From Falsiroseomonas ponticola (lineage in GTDB: Bacteria; Pseudomonadota; Alphaproteobacteria; Acetobacterales; Acetobacteraceae), in NCBI RefSeq assembly GCF_016805305.1, contig NZ_JAERQN010000003.1, forward strand, positions 248,001-312,000: 64,000 bases of DNA, given 5' to 3'. The notes under the pieces are model-generated. The model did not search any database. It saw only the letters and a program-made list of their open reading frames with translations, and was not told the origin of the DNA. Position 1 is the first letter of the stretch, and every line of letters starts with the position of its first letter. Position numbers and translations under genes: made by a program. Positions 55,779-64,000 of the stretch are shown here, in pieces.

Positions 55779-56459
55779 ATGGTGATCCTCGTCATCCTGG
55801 GCGGCATCCTGCTGCTGGCGCTGATCTTCGGCCCGCAACTCTGGATCCGCCACGTCCTGTCCCGCGCCCAGGCGGACCGCCCGGACCTGCCCGGCACCGG
55901 CGCCGACCTCGCCCGCCACCTGCTGGACGAGGCCGGGCTGCGATCCGTCCGGGTCGAGGAAACGCCCGATGGCGACCACTATGACCCCGATGCGCGCGTG
56001 GTGCGCCTGACGCCCCCGCATTTCGGCGGCCGCTCCATCGCCGCCGTCGCCGTCGCGACGCATGAGGTCGCGCACGCCGTGCAGCATGCGCGGGAGGAGC
56101 CCGGATTCCGCCGCCGCCAGGCCCTCGTCGCCGCCATCGCGCCGGTCTTCCGCCTGGCGCAGATCGTCATGGCGACGATCCCGCTGCTGCTGATCCTCTT
56201 CCACTCCCCGGCCTTCATCGCGCTGCAGCTCGGCGCCATCATGGCGCTGCTGTCGCTGCGCGTCGCGATCCACGCCGTGACCCTGCCGGTCGAACTCGAC
56301 GCCAGCTTCAACAAGGCGCTGCCGGTGCTGGAAGCCGGCGGCTACCTGGCACCGGCCGACATGCCCGAAGCCCGCCGCGTGCTGAAGGCCGCCGCCTTCA
56401 CCTACGTCGCCGCGGCCCTCGTCACGCTGCTCGACGTGCTGCGCTGGTTCCGGCGCTGA
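55779..56459 (+). CDS. Zinc metallopeptidase, YugP-like (membrane)
   Basis: 226 residues with HEVAH at 95-99 (HEXXH). An N-terminal membrane segment (MVILVILGGILLLALIFG) and a central hydrophobic pair (about 120-160) fit the YugP/Zn_peptidase_2 family, inner-membrane proteases of little-known role. A C-terminal hydrophobic stretch follows (AAFTYVAAALVTLLDVLRWF). It is in one direction with the SDR and aspartate dehydrogenase genes. Confidence 0.9.
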   Translation: MVILVILGGILLLALIFGPQLWIRHVLSRAQADRPDLPGTGADLARHLLDEAGLRSVRVEETPDGDHYDPDARVVRLTPPHFGGRSIAAVAVATHEVAHAVQHAREEPGFRRRQALVAAIAPVFRLAQIVMATIPLLLILFHSPAFIALQLGAIMALLSLRVAIHAVTLPVELDASFNKALPVLEAGGYLAPADMPEARRVLKAAAFTYVAAALVTLLDVLRWFRR

Positions 56460-56503
56460 GCCTGCCGTGCTAGCGGGCGCCAATACCTGCAGGAGGACCC
56501 GCC

Positions 56504-57316
56504 ATGGCTCGTGAACTCACCGTCGGAATCGCCGGCCTCGGCGCCATCGGCCTGCACCTGGCGCGCGCGCTGGATGCGGGCGTGGAAGGCCTGACGCTCC
56601 ACGCCGTCTCCGCGCGGGACCACGCCAAGGCGCGCGCCAACCTGGCCGGCTTCAGGACCCAGCCGCCCATCGTCGCCCTGAAGGACCTGGCCGGCGCCGA
56701 CATCGTCGTCGAAGCCGCCCCCGCCGCGGTGTTCGAGGAAGTCGCCACCGCCGCCATCGAGGCCGGGCGCATCTTCGTTCCCAGCAGCGTCGGCGCCCTG
56801 CTGCCGCGCATGCACCTGGTGGACCGCGCCCGCGAAACCGGCGCCCGCATCATCGTCCCCACCGGCGCGCTGCTCGGCCTCGATGCCGTGCGCGCCGCGG
56901 CGGAAGGGGAGGTCGCCTCCGTCACCATCGAGACGCGCAAGCCCCCCCGCGGCCTGGTCGGCGCGCCCTACCTCGAACAGCACAAGATCGACGTGATGGC
57001 CGTGAAGGACGAGAAGCAGCTCGTCTTCAAGGGCAACGCCTTCGACGCCGCCCAGGGCTTCCCGGCCAACGTCAACGTCGCCGCCGCGCTGGCCCTCGCC
57101 GGCATCGGGCCGCAGCGCACGACGATCGAGATCTGGGCCGACCCGCACGTCACCCGCAACACCCACACCATCCGCGTCGAGGCCGCCGCCGCGCGCCTGA
57201 CCATGACGATCGAGAACGTGCCGAGCGAGGAGAACCCGCGCACGGGCAAGATCACGCCACTCTCGATCCTGGCCTGCCTGCGCGGCCTGACGAGCACGCT
57301 GAAGGTCGGCAGCTGA
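56504..57316 (+). CDS. nadX: Aspartate dehydrogenase (NadX-like)
   Basis: 270 residues from ATG 56504 with RBS AGGAGGA. The Rossmann motif is VGIAGLGAIGLHLARAL, and the DUF108 block is VPTGALLGLDAVRAAAEG. Later NVNVAAALALAGIG and IWADPHVTRNTHTIRVE are typical. NadX oxidises aspartate to iminoaspartate for NAD synthesis, but such proteins may serve other amino acids. The substrate is assigned by family only. Confidence 0.88.
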   Translation: MARELTVGIAGLGAIGLHLARALDAGVEGLTLHAVSARDHAKARANLAGFRTQPPIVALKDLAGADIVVEAAPAAVFEEVATAAIEAGRIFVPSSVGALLPRMHLVDRARETGARIIVPTGALLGLDAVRAAAEGEVASVTIETRKPPRGLVGAPYLEQHKIDVMAVKDEKQLVFKGNAFDAAQGFPANVNVAAALALAGIGPQRTTIEIWADPHVTRNTHTIRVEAAAARLTMTIENVPSEENPRTGKITPLSILACLRGLTSTLKVGS

Positions 57317-57328
57317 GGGGCGGTTCCT

Positions 57329-57394
57329 CGGGGAGGGCGCCGCCCTCCCCGAACCCCACCCGCCAGGGCCGAGACGGCCCTGGACCGTCGTCAG
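57329..57394. repeat. 66-bp dispersed intergenic repeat, copy B
   Basis: Same two-hairpin unit as at 7782-7847. The second stem is AGGGCC-GAGAC-GGCCCT here versus AGGCCC-GAGAC-GGGCCT there: both arms changed together, so the pairing is kept. It starts 12 bp after the nadX stop. Confidence 0.85.
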
Positions 57395-57397
57395 TAT

Positions 57398-57445
57398 AGT
57401 CGCGACGCATGAGGGGGGCCTCGGCCCCCCTCATGCGTCGCGACT
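57398..57445. repeat. 48-bp perfect palindrome with 2-bp centre
   Basis: Arms of 23 bp (57398-57420 and 57423-57445), beginning AGTCGCGACGCATGAGG and reading identically on the other strand, with TC in the middle. It lies between copy B and the inverted, diverged copy C of the dispersed repeat. Confidence 0.9.
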
Positions 57446-57449
57446 GCAT

Positions 57450-57522
57450 TTGCTGGCGGGGCCCGGGGACCGCCACGGTCCCCGGCGGGGTGGGTCCGGG
57501 AGGGGCAGCGCCCCTCCCGGGA
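57450..57522. repeat. Diverged inverted copy (C) of the dispersed repeat
   Basis: On the minus strand this has the same layout as copies A and B: a first hairpin CCGGGAGGGGC / GCCCCTCCCGG (57496-57520), a linker close to GGACCCACCCCGCC, and a second hairpin GGGGACCG-CCA-CGGTCCCC (57465-57483). It is the mirror partner of copy B across the palindrome and abuts the end of the M20 gene. Confidence 0.6.
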
Positions 57523-57532
57523 CAGCGCAACC

Positions 57533-58708
57533 TCAGCCGCGCGGCATCACCTGTTCGGCCAGCGTCGCGAACCAGCTCGCCCCGATCGGCAGGATGTCGT
57601 CGTTGAAGTCGTAGAGCGGGTGGTGGACCATCGCGTCGCCTTCGCCCTTGCCGCCGCCGAGGAACAGGTAGGCGCCCGGCTTCTCGTTCAGCATGAAGCT
57701 GAAATCCTCGCCGCCCATGGTGGGCTGGGGCAGGGGGCGCGCGCGGCTTTCACCGACGACGGTGGCGGCGGCCTTGGCGGCGATGACGGTGCTTTCGGGT
57801 TCGTTCACCGTGGCGGGGTAGGCGCGGGTGAAGCTCACTTCGGCCTTGGCGCCGAAGGCGGCGGAGACGCCGGTGACGATCTCCTTGAACTTGCTCTCGA
57901 GCAGGTCGCCCACTTCCGGCAGGAACCAGCGCGCCGTGCCGCGCAGCTTCACGCTTTCCGGGATGACGTTGAAGGTGTGCCCGCCTTCGATATGCGCGAT
58001 GGTGATGACGCCGGATTCCAGCGGGTTCACGTTGCGCGCCACCACGGATTGCAGCGCGGTGACGACGTGCGACGCGATCAGGATAGGGTCGATGCCGTTA
58101 TGCGGCATCGCGCCATGGGCGCCGCGGCCGGTGATGGTCGCTTCCAGGTTGGCGACCGCGGCCATGACGGGCCCCGGCGCGTGCAGGAAGACGCCTTCCG
58201 GCGCGCCCGGCCAGTTGTGCATGCCGAAGACGCGGTCCATGGGGAAGCGGTCGAACAGCCCTTCCTTCACCATCACCTCGCCGCCCGCCAGGTTCTCCTC
58301 CGCCGGCTGGAAGATCAGGTAGACGGTGCCGTCGAAGTTGCGGGTTTCCGCCAGGTACTTCGCCGCACCCAGCAGCATGGTGGTGTGCCCGTCATGCCCG
58401 CAGGCATGCATCAGGCCGGGCTTCTGGGATGCCCAGGGCTTGCCGGTCTGCTCCTCGATCGGCAGCGCGTCCATGTCCGCGCGGAAGCCGATGGCGCGGC
58501 CCGAATTGCCGTTGCCCCGGATCACGCCGACCACGCCGGTCTTGGCGATGCCGGTGATGACCTCATCCACGCCGAACTCCCGCAGCTTGGCCGCGACGAT
58601 GCCGGCGGTGCGGACTTCCTCGAACCCCAGCTCGGGATTCTGGTGAAAATCCCGGCGCCATTCGGTCATCTCGGGGTGGAATTCGGCGATCCGGTTGACG
58701 ATCGGCAT
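57533..58708 (-). CDS. M20 family amidohydrolase (hippurate hydrolase/aminoacylase-like)
   Basis: 391 residues. Metal-binding blocks are HACGHDGHTTMLLGAAKYL and VFGMHNWPGAPEG, with FQPAEENLAGG and GGEDFSFML. This is the M20D group (carboxypeptidase Ss1/hippuricase/IAA-amino-acid hydrolase), which removes acyl groups from amino acids. It is convergent with nadX across the repeat-rich gap. Confidence 0.95.
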   Translation of the reverse strand: MPIVNRIAEFHPEMTEWRRDFHQNPELGFEEVRTAGIVAAKLREFGVDEVITGIAKTGVVGVIRGNGNSGRAIGFRADMDALPIEEQTGKPWASQKPGLMHACGHDGHTTMLLGAAKYLAETRNFDGTVYLIFQPAEENLAGGEVMVKEGLFDRFPMDRVFGMHNWPGAPEGVFLHAPGPVMAAVANLEATITGRGAHGAMPHNGIDPILIASHVVTALQSVVARNVNPLESGVITIAHIEGGHTFNVIPESVKLRGTARWFLPEVGDLLESKFKEIVTGVSAAFGAKAEVSFTRAYPATVNEPESTVIAAKAAATVVGESRARPLPQPTMGGEDFSFMLNEKPGAYLFLGGGKGEGDAMVHHPLYDFNDDILPIGASWFATLAEQVMPRG

Positions 58709-58775
58709 GGGGAAGGGCCCTTCGGGAAGCTGCCTTCTTGATGGCCCCGCCCCCCAACCCGGTCAACCTCGCCCG

Positions 58776-59618
58776 CTACCGGCGGAAGGTCAGCGCCAGC
58801 CCCTCCGCCAGCGGCCGCCCGACCACGCCGAGGCGCTCCCGCATCTCCGTCACCGGAAACGCCTTGTCCTCCACCAGCCGCCGCACCTCCTCGGCGCCGA
58901 TCCGCGGCACGCGCGGCAGCCAGCGCGTCAGCGGCGCCACCGCCTCCAGCAGCGCCACCGGCACATCCACCACCCGCGGCGGCTTCAGCCCCGCGGCCTG
59001 CGCGACCGCCAGCAGAAAATCGCGATAGGGCAGGGGCTCCGGCCCCGCCACCACCATCACCTCCGCATGCCGCCACTCGATGTCGATCGCCGCCAGGATG
59101 CAGCGGGACAGGTCCTCCTGGTGGATCGGCTGCACCAGCGCGCGCCCGCCGCCGGGCAGCGGCGCCACCGGCAGGCGCTTCAGCAGCGCGGCCAGGCGCT
59201 GGACATTATCCTCCCCCGTCGCGCCGTAGATCATGGTGGGGTGCAGCATCACGCCCGCGCGGCCGGAAGCGATGAAGGCTGCCTCGCCCGCGCGCACGCC
59301 ATCCCCATGCGCGTCCCGCCATTGCGAGAATCGCCGCGTGGAGCCGAGGAAGACGAAGCGTGCCCCCTCCGGCGCCGCTGCCAGCACGGCGGGGGCGAAG
59401 CGCGCATGGGCGGTATTCACCACCACCGTCGCCCCCGCCAGCGCCGCGCGCAGCGCCCGCGCATCCTCGAGGTCCGCGAAGACGCCCTCGGCGGAAATCC
59501 CCGTCGCGATCCAATGCGCGGCGTTGCGCACCACGGGGATGAAGGGGCGCCCGGCGGCCTTCAGCGCGCGGCACAGCGCCGCCCCGCTGCGGCCGGAGGC
59601 ACCGATGACGGCGATCAA
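58776..59618 (-). CDS. NAD(P)-binding protein, NmrA/complex-I NDUFA9-like
   Basis: 280 residues. The N-terminal MIAVIGASGRSGAALCRALKAAGRP is an atypical-SDR nucleotide-binding fold. The usual YxxxK is not obvious; the IYGATGEDNVQRLAALLKRL segment is typical of NDUFA9-like proteins that act as binding or regulatory proteins. Its start overlaps the upstream dehydratase stop by 4 bp. Confidence 0.85.
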   Translation of the reverse strand: MIAVIGASGRSGAALCRALKAAGRPFIPVVRNAAHWIATGISAEGVFADLEDARALRAALAGATVVVNTAHARFAPAVLAAAPEGARFVFLGSTRRFSQWRDAHGDGVRAGEAAFIASGRAGVMLHPTMIYGATGEDNVQRLAALLKRLPVAPLPGGGRALVQPIHQEDLSRCILAAIDIEWRHAEVMVVAGPEPLPYRDFLLAVAQAAGLKPPRVVDVPVALLEAVAPLTRWLPRVPRIGAEEVRRLVEDKAFPVTEMRERLGVVGRPLAEGLALTFRR

Positions 59619-61324
59619 GGCGCGGCCTGCAGGAACCTCAGATCGGCCCCCTCCGGCGCCTGCGTCACCTGCTCATGCACCAGCCGGTCCCAGCCCCGCT
59701 TCGGCGCGGGGGCGGGCTGCCAGGCGGCGCGGCGCGCGGCCAGCGTCGCCTCCTCCACCAGCAGGTCGAGCTTCCGCTCCTTCACCGAAAGCCGGATGCG
59801 GTCGCCCGTCTCCACCAGCGCCAGCGGCCCGCCCACCGCGGCTTCCGGGGCGATATGCAGCACGATGGTGCCGAAGGCGGTGCCGGACATGCGGCAATCG
59901 CTCATCCGCACCATGTCCTTCACGCCCTGGCGCGCCAGCTTCTTCGGAATCGGTAGGTAGCCCGCTTCCGGCATCCCGGCGGGGGAGCGCGGTCCCGCGC
60001 CCTTCAGCACCAGGATGTCCTGCGGCGTCACGTCGAGCGCCGGGTCGTCGATCCGCGCCGAGAGGTCCGCGAGCCCGTCGAACACCAGGCAGCGCGCCTC
60101 CGTCTCGAACAGGGAAGGGGTGGCGGCGGAGCGCTTGAGGATGGCGCCATCCGGCGCCAGGGACCCGAACAGCGCCACCAGCCCGCCCACCGGGCTCACG
60201 GGCTTGTCGCGTTCCCGGATGATCCGCCGGTCCACGAAATGCGTCCCATCCCCGATGCGATCCGCCAGCGAGACCCCGTCCAGGTCCTTCGCCGTCAGGT
60301 CCAGCAGGTCCCGCAGCTCCCACAGCAGCGCCTTCATGCCGCCAGCTGAATGAAAGTCCTCCATGTAGCCATCGCCGGTGGGCTTGAGGTCCACCAGCAC
60401 CGGCGTCGTCTCGCTCAGCTGGTCGAGCCGCTTCAGGTCGAGGCTCAGCCCCGCCCGCCCCGCGATCGCCGCCAGGTGGACGATGGCATTGGTGGAGCCC
60501 CCCAGCGCCAGCAGCACCCGCACCGCATTGTCCAGATTGCCCTGCGTCATCAGCGACAGCGGCGGGACGGGGTTGCGGATCAGCCGCACCGCCTGCGCCC
60601 CCGCCTCCTCCGCGATGCGCAGCCGGTCGGCATGCACGGCGGGGGCGGAGGCGGCATCCAGCGGCATGAAGCCCAGCGTCGCCGCCAGGCAGGCCATGGT
60701 GCTGGCCGTGCCCATCACGCCGCAGGTGCCGGCCGTGGTGGCCAGCTTGCCCTCCAGCGTGTTGATCTTCTCATCCGTCACCTCGCCCGCGCGGTAGCGG
60801 GCCCAGTAGCGGCGGCAATCCGTGCAGGCGGAAAGGCGCTCGCCCTCGAAGGCCTGGGCCAGCATCGGGCCCACCACCAGCATGACGGAAGGCGTGCCCG
60901 CGCTGATCGCGGCCATCAGCTGCGCCGGCACCGTCTTGTCGCAGCCCCCCACCAGCACCGCGGCGTCCATGGGCTGGTTGGCCAGCATCGCCTCCGTGTC
61001 CAACGCCATCAGGTTCCGGTAGTGCATGGAACAGGGGCTGAGCGAGGGCTCGCAGAGGCTGACGGTCGGGAAGGACAGCGGCAGCCCGCCGGCCGCCAGC
61101 ACGCCGCGCTTCACCGCCTCGATCAGCTCCGGGATGGTGCGGTGGCAGTTGTTGTAGTCGCTGGCCGTATCCGCGATGCCGACCACCGGCTTGTCCAGCA
61201 TCGCCTGGGAATAGCCCATGGACTTGGCGAAGGACCGCCGGAGATAGAGGGCGAAGGCCGGATCGCCGTAGTTGGAGGCGTTGCGCCCCAGCCCATGCGC
61301 CTTCTTCTCGCTCATTCGCGTCAT
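59615..61324 (-). CDS. IlvD/Edd family dehydratase
   Basis: 569 residues (a start at 61315 is also possible). Iron-sulfur cysteines are in VGGCDKTVPAQLMAAISAGTP and TAGTCGVMGTASTMACLAA. The family covers dihydroxyacid dehydratase and sugar-acid dehydratases. The divergent N-terminal region CTDCRRYWARYRAGEVTDEK argues for an aldonate dehydratase rather than IlvD. It is coupled by 4 bp overlap to the following NAD-binding gene. Confidence 0.9.
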   Translation of the reverse strand: MTRMSEKKAHGLGRNASNYGDPAFALYLRRSFAKSMGYSQAMLDKPVVGIADTASDYNNCHRTIPELIEAVKRGVLAAGGLPLSFPTVSLCEPSLSPCSMHYRNLMALDTEAMLANQPMDAAVLVGGCDKTVPAQLMAAISAGTPSVMLVVGPMLAQAFEGERLSACTDCRRYWARYRAGEVTDEKINTLEGKLATTAGTCGVMGTASTMACLAATLGFMPLDAASAPAVHADRLRIAEEAGAQAVRLIRNPVPPLSLMTQGNLDNAVRVLLALGGSTNAIVHLAAIAGRAGLSLDLKRLDQLSETTPVLVDLKPTGDGYMEDFHSAGGMKALLWELRDLLDLTAKDLDGVSLADRIGDGTHFVDRRIIRERDKPVSPVGGLVALFGSLAPDGAILKRSAATPSLFETEARCLVFDGLADLSARIDDPALDVTPQDILVLKGAGPRSPAGMPEAGYLPIPKKLARQGVKDMVRMSDCRMSGTAFGTIVLHIAPEAAVGGPLALVETGDRIRLSVKERKLDLLVEEATLAARRAAWQPAPAPKRGWDRLVHEQVTQAPEGADLRFLQAAP

Positions 61325-61348
61325 CCCCCGCGCCGCGCGGCCGCCGCC

Positions 61349-61741
61349 CTATCCCGGGCGGTGGCAGGCGCAGCAGATCTTGTTGCCGTCGGGGTCGCGC
61401 AGATACGCCCCGTAGTAGTCGGCATGATAATGCGGCCGCAGCCCGGGGCTACCCTCGTCCCGCCCGCCCGCCGCCAGGCCCGCGGCATGGAAGGCATCGA
61501 CCGCCGCCCGGTCCGGGGCCTCGAAGGCCATGGTCACGCCATTGCCCACCGTCGCGGGCCGGCCGTCGATCGGCCGCATCAGCCAGAATTGCGGCGTCCC
61601 CTCCGCCGCCCGGGCATAGCCCGCCATGCCATGTTCCATGCTGGTCTCGTGCCGAAGGATGCCGAGCGGCGCCAGCAGCCGGTCGTAGAAGGCGATGGCG
61701 CCGGGCAGGTCGTTGGTGCCGAGGGTGACGTGGCTGAGCAT
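61349..61741 (-). CDS. VOC family (glyoxalase/bleomycin-resistance-like) protein
   Basis: 130 residues from ATG 61741. It starts MLSHVTLGTNDLPGAIAFYD, a typical VOC beta-alpha unit, and ends YGAYLRDPDGNKICCACHRPG, the common C-terminal metal-site strand. Members include glyoxalases, dioxygenases and small-molecule binders. Substrate unknown. It lies near the dehydratase gene and faces rplM across a dyad. Confidence 0.9.
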   Translation of the reverse strand: MLSHVTLGTNDLPGAIAFYDRLLAPLGILRHETSMEHGMAGYARAAEGTPQFWLMRPIDGRPATVGNGVTMAFEAPDRAAVDAFHAAGLAAGGRDEGSPGLRPHYHADYYGAYLRDPDGNKICCACHRPG

Positions 61742-61806
61742 GGGGGTGTCCCTTCCTGATGCCGCCCATCCCTGCCACGGCCGCGCTTGACCGGTGTTGC
61801 GGAGTA

Positions 61807-61828
61807 TGGCGGTATCCCGGTACCGCCA
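61807..61828. promoter_or_regulatory. Dyad between VOC gene and rplM
   Basis: Perfect 8-bp arms TGGCGGTA / TACCGCCA with 6 bp between. It lies in the divergent gap, 22 bp upstream of the rplM -35 box, and so is a candidate regulator site for one or both genes. Confidence 0.4.
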
Positions 61829-61849
61829 CGCGCAAACCGGCCTGGAGCC

Positions 61850-61878
61850 TTGACTTTCCGCCCTCCGGCCGCGATAAG
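61850..61878 (+). promoter_or_regulatory. Promoter of rplM-rpsI
   Basis: TTGACT (61850-61855), 17 bp, GATAAG (61873-61878), about 35 bp before the rplM ATG. The spacing and -35 box are good and the -10 box is moderate. Confidence 0.6.
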
Positions 61879-61913
61879 CCGCCGCCAGTTCACACCGGAC
61901 AACCGACACATCC

Positions 61914-62405
61914 ATGCTCACTCGCCAGACAACCTCGATCAAGCCCGCGGAGGTCTCCAAGGGCTGGGTCCTGATCGATGCGGAGGGCCTCGTGCTCGGC
62001 CGCCTCGCGGCCCTCATCGCCAACCGCCTGCGCGGCAAGCACAAGGCGCAGTTCACCCCGCATGTCGATTGCGGTGACCACGTCGTCGTCATCAACGCCA
62101 AGAAGGTGAAGGTCACCGGCCAGAAGGCCGCGCAGTCCGTCTTCTACTGGCACACCGGCTACGCCGGCGGCATCAAGGGCCGCACCATCGCCGAACGCCT
62201 GGCCAGCCCGCACCCCGAGCGGGTGATCGAGAAGGCGGTGGAGCGCATGATCACGCGCGGCCCGCTCGGCCGCCGCCAGATGCGCAACCTGCACGTCTAT
62301 GCGGGGCCGGAGCATCCGCATGCCGGCAACACCCCGGCGACGCTCGACGTCGCCGCCCTGAACCGCAAGAACACCGTCGCCGCCCCGGCGAAGAAGGTTG
62401 CCTGA
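61914..62405 (+). CDS. rplM: Ribosomal protein L13
   Basis: 163 residues. Typical motifs include [46 protein letters not shown], and [12 protein letters not shown]. The C-terminal [13 protein letters not shown] is usual for alphaproteobacteria. It is followed after one base by rpsI. This is the standard L13-S9 operon. Confidence 0.99.
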   Translation: MLTRQTTSIKPAEVSKGWVLIDAEGLVLGRLAALIANRLRGKHKAQFTPHVDCGDHVVVINAKKVKVTGQKAAQSVFYWHTGYAGGIKGRTIAERLASPHPERVIEKAVERMITRGPLGRRQMRNLHVYAGPEHPHAGNTPATLDVAALNRKNTVAAPAKKVA

Positions 62406-62406
62406 G

Positions 62407-62910
62407 ATGAGTGATTCTCCCCGCACCGGCGGTTCGCTGGCCGAGCTCAAGGACCTGGTGAATGCGGCCGGCGGCCCCGCCGCGCAGCCCGTCGCCGCCC
62501 CGGCGGAGCCGAAGCGCGACGCGCTCGGCCGTTCCTACGCCACCGGCCGCCGCAAGAACGCCATCGCGCGGGTCTGGGTGAAGCCCGGCAAGGGCCAGAT
62601 CCAGATCAACGGCAAGCCGTCCTCCAAGTACTTCGCGCGCCCCGTGCTGCGCATGCTGATCAGCCAGCCCTTCCTGGTGGCCGACCGGTACCAGCAGTTC
62701 GACGTCTTCGCGACGGTGACCGGCGGCGGCCTCTCCGGCCAGGCCGGCGCGCTGCGCCACGGCATCTCCCGCGCGCTCACCTACTACGAGCCGGGCCTGC
62801 GCGGCATCCTGAAGAAGGCGGGCTTCCTGACGCGCGACTCGCGCGTGGTCGAGCGCAAGAAGTACGGCAAGGCCAAGGCCCGACGTTCCTTCCAGTTCTC
62901 CAAGCGCTGA
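62407..62910 (+). CDS. rpsI: Ribosomal protein S9
   Basis: 167 residues from ATG 62407. An extended N-terminus (Pro/Ala-rich, about 1-45) precedes the core [20 protein letters not shown], and the basic tail [17 protein letters not shown] ends it. Both features are normal in alphaproteobacteria. It is second in the operon, followed by a strong terminator. Confidence 0.99.
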   Translation: MSDSPRTGGSLAELKDLVNAAGGPAAQPVAAPAEPKRDALGRSYATGRRKNAIARVWVKPGKGQIQINGKPSSKYFARPVLRMLISQPFLVADRYQQFDVFATVTGGGLSGQAGALRHGISRALTYYEPGLRGILKKAGFLTRDSRVVERKKYGKAKARRSFQFSKR

Positions 62911-62959
62911 CGCCCCCGGACCGGGCGTCACGCCCGGCCCGCATGGCTGGCTATCAAGG

Positions 62960-62997
62960 AGGGGCAGGTCCGCAAGGACCTGCCCCTCTTGCTTTTT
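62960..62997 (+). terminator. Rho-independent terminator of rplM-rpsI
   Basis: Perfect 12-bp stem AGGGGCAGGTCC / GGACCTGCCCCT with loop GCAA, then CTTGCTTTTT. A further small hairpin CCGGGCG/CGCCCGG (62921-62937) precedes it. Confidence 0.9.
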
Positions 62998-63043
62998 CCA
63001 CCCACTTCCATCCCCATCCGCTTGCGGCGAGAGGATCAGCACC

Positions 63044-64000
63044 ATGGCCAAGGGACCCATCCCCAGCGTCTTCATCGATGGCGAGGCCGGCACCACCGGC
63101 CTGCAGATCCGTGAGCGCCTGGAACGCTTCCCCGGCATCGCGCTGCGCAGCATCGCCGACGCCGACCGGAAGAACCCGGAGGCCAAGCGCGCCCTGATGG
63201 CGGAAGTGGACCTCGTCGTCCTCTGCCTGCCCGATGCCGCGGCGAAGGAAAGCGCCGCCATGGCGGCCGGCCTCGGCGCCCAGGCGCCGAAGCTGATCGA
63301 TGCCTCCACCGCGCATCGCGTCGATCCCGACTGGGCCTATGGCTTCGCCGAACTGCCCGGCCAGGCCGCCGCCATCGCCAAGGCCAGCCGCGTCTCCAAC
63401 CCCGGCTGCTACCCCACGGGCGGCATCGCGCTGCTGCGCCCGCTGGTCGATGCCGGCATCCTGCCGAAGGACTACCCCGTCACCGTCAACGCCGTCTCCG
63501 GCTATACCGGCGGCGGCAAGGCGATGATCGCGGAGTTCGAGCCCGCCCGCAGCGCGGATCCCTTCTTCCTCTACGGGCTGGGGCTGGAACACAAGCATGT
63601 CGCGGAACTGCAGCGCTACAGCGGCCTCACGCGGCGCCCGCTCTTCGTCCCCTCGGTCGGCGACTATGCGCAGGGCATGCTGGTCAGCGTGCCGCTGCAC
63701 CTCGACCTGCTGAACGGCGCGCCGAAGCCCGGCGACCTGGAGGCCTGCCTGCGCGCCGCCTATGCGGGCTCCGGCTGGGTGCGGGTGGAAGCGGCCGATG
63801 GCAAGGCGCGGCTGGCGCCGGAAGCGTTGAACGGCACCAACTGGCTCGAACTCCGCGTCTTCGGGAACGAGGCGCGCGGCCAGGCCGTGCTCGTCGCCCG
63901 GCTCGACAACCTCGGCAAGGGGGCGTCCGGCGCCGCGGTGCAGAACATCGGCCTCATGCTCGGCGTCGATGTCGCGCCCGCCCTGCCGCTGGCCCAGGCC
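63044..64000 (+). CDS. argC: N-acetyl-gamma-glutamyl-phosphate reductase, type 2 (3' end cut by window)
   Basis: 319 codons from ATG 63044 with no stop before the window ends, so a few residues are missing. It is an NADPH-dependent reductase in arginine synthesis. The catalytic Cys is C122 in [10 protein letters not shown]. The N-terminal [18 protein letters not shown] and later [14 protein letters not shown] are those of the short type-2 AGPR. It lies behind rpsI after the terminator, so it is probably separate. Confidence 0.97.
   Translation, partial: MAKGPIPSVFIDGEAGTTGLQIRERLERFPGIALRSIADADRKNPEAKRALMAEVDLVVLCLPDAAAKESAAMAAGLGAQAPKLIDASTAHRVDPDWAYGFAELPGQAAAIAKASRVSNPGCYPTGGIALLRPLVDAGILPKDYPVTVNAVSGYTGGGKAMIAEFEPARSADPFFLYGLGLEHKHVAELQRYSGLTRRPLFVPSVGDYAQGMLVSVPLHLDLLNGAPKPGDLEACLRAAYAGSGWVRVEAADGKARLAPEALNGTNWLELRVFGNEARGQAVLVARLDNLGKGASGAAVQNIGLMLGVDVAPALPLAQA

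Overview
This is a very GC-rich stretch of bacterial chromosome, most like an alphaproteobacterium of the Acetobacteraceae (Roseomonas-type). That is an inference from several features: several Bug/TctC solute receptors without transporters, a thrC then M16 peptidase gene pair, a Tim44-domain protein, sigma54-controlled glnB-glnA, and the overall codon use. Genes are tightly packed and mostly metabolic. I see no rRNA, CRISPR array, prophage, transposase or plasmid function. One tRNA (His) is present.

Layout. 1-3.6 kb: end of an SDR gene, a Tim44-domain membrane protein, a peptide-type ABC receptor, an orphan Phd-like antitoxin and a proline-rich lipoprotein candidate. 3.7-7.7 kb: a minus-strand run thrC, M16 peptidase, pmbA. 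7.9-15.5 kb: Bug receptors, an ester-cyclase-like protein, two metallo-beta-lactamase-fold hydrolases, an L-2-hydroxyglutarate oxidase-like flavoprotein, a thioesterase, a TetR regulator facing a Bug gene across a dyad, and a membrane rhodanese. 15.7-20.7 kb: SDR, Bug receptor, lactonase-type amidohydrolase, enolase-superfamily dehydratase and LysR, which together look like an oxidative sugar or lactone pathway. 20.7-25.3 kb: a NitT/TauT-type ABC importer operon with two permeases, ending in an LLM flavin monooxygenase.

25.5-32.6 kb: a galactonate-dehydratase-like enzyme followed by a full dipeptide-type ABC importer (receptor, two permeases, fused ATPase). 32.8-41.9 kb: a four-gene tripartite efflux operon (outer-membrane factor, adaptor, two RND pumps) on the minus strand. 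42.1-46.3 kb: Bug receptor, GMC oxidoreductase, AI-2E-family permease and a small conserved protein. 46.3-50.8 kb: a coupled Bug, alpha/beta hydrolase and aconitase-paralogue operon. 51-54.6 kb: glnB-glnA nitrogen control with a near-consensus sigma54 promoter, and a divergent PLP aminotransferase. 54.8-57.3 kb: tRNA-His, an SDR with a degenerate active site, a YugP-like zinc peptidase and an aspartate dehydrogenase. 57.5-61.7 kb: M20 amidohydrolase, NAD-binding protein, IlvD/Edd dehydratase and VOC protein. 61.9-64 kb: rplM-rpsI with promoter and terminator, then argC running off the end.

The most unusual DNA is between genes. A 66-bp repeat occurs at 7.8 and 57.3 kb with a compensatory base-pair change in its hairpin. 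A diverged inverted copy and a perfect 23-bp-arm palindrome sit beside the second one. A 162-bp imperfect palindrome separates the dipeptide-type ABC operon from the RND operon, and a 26-bp tandem hairpin array carries the stop codon of the aminotransferase gene.
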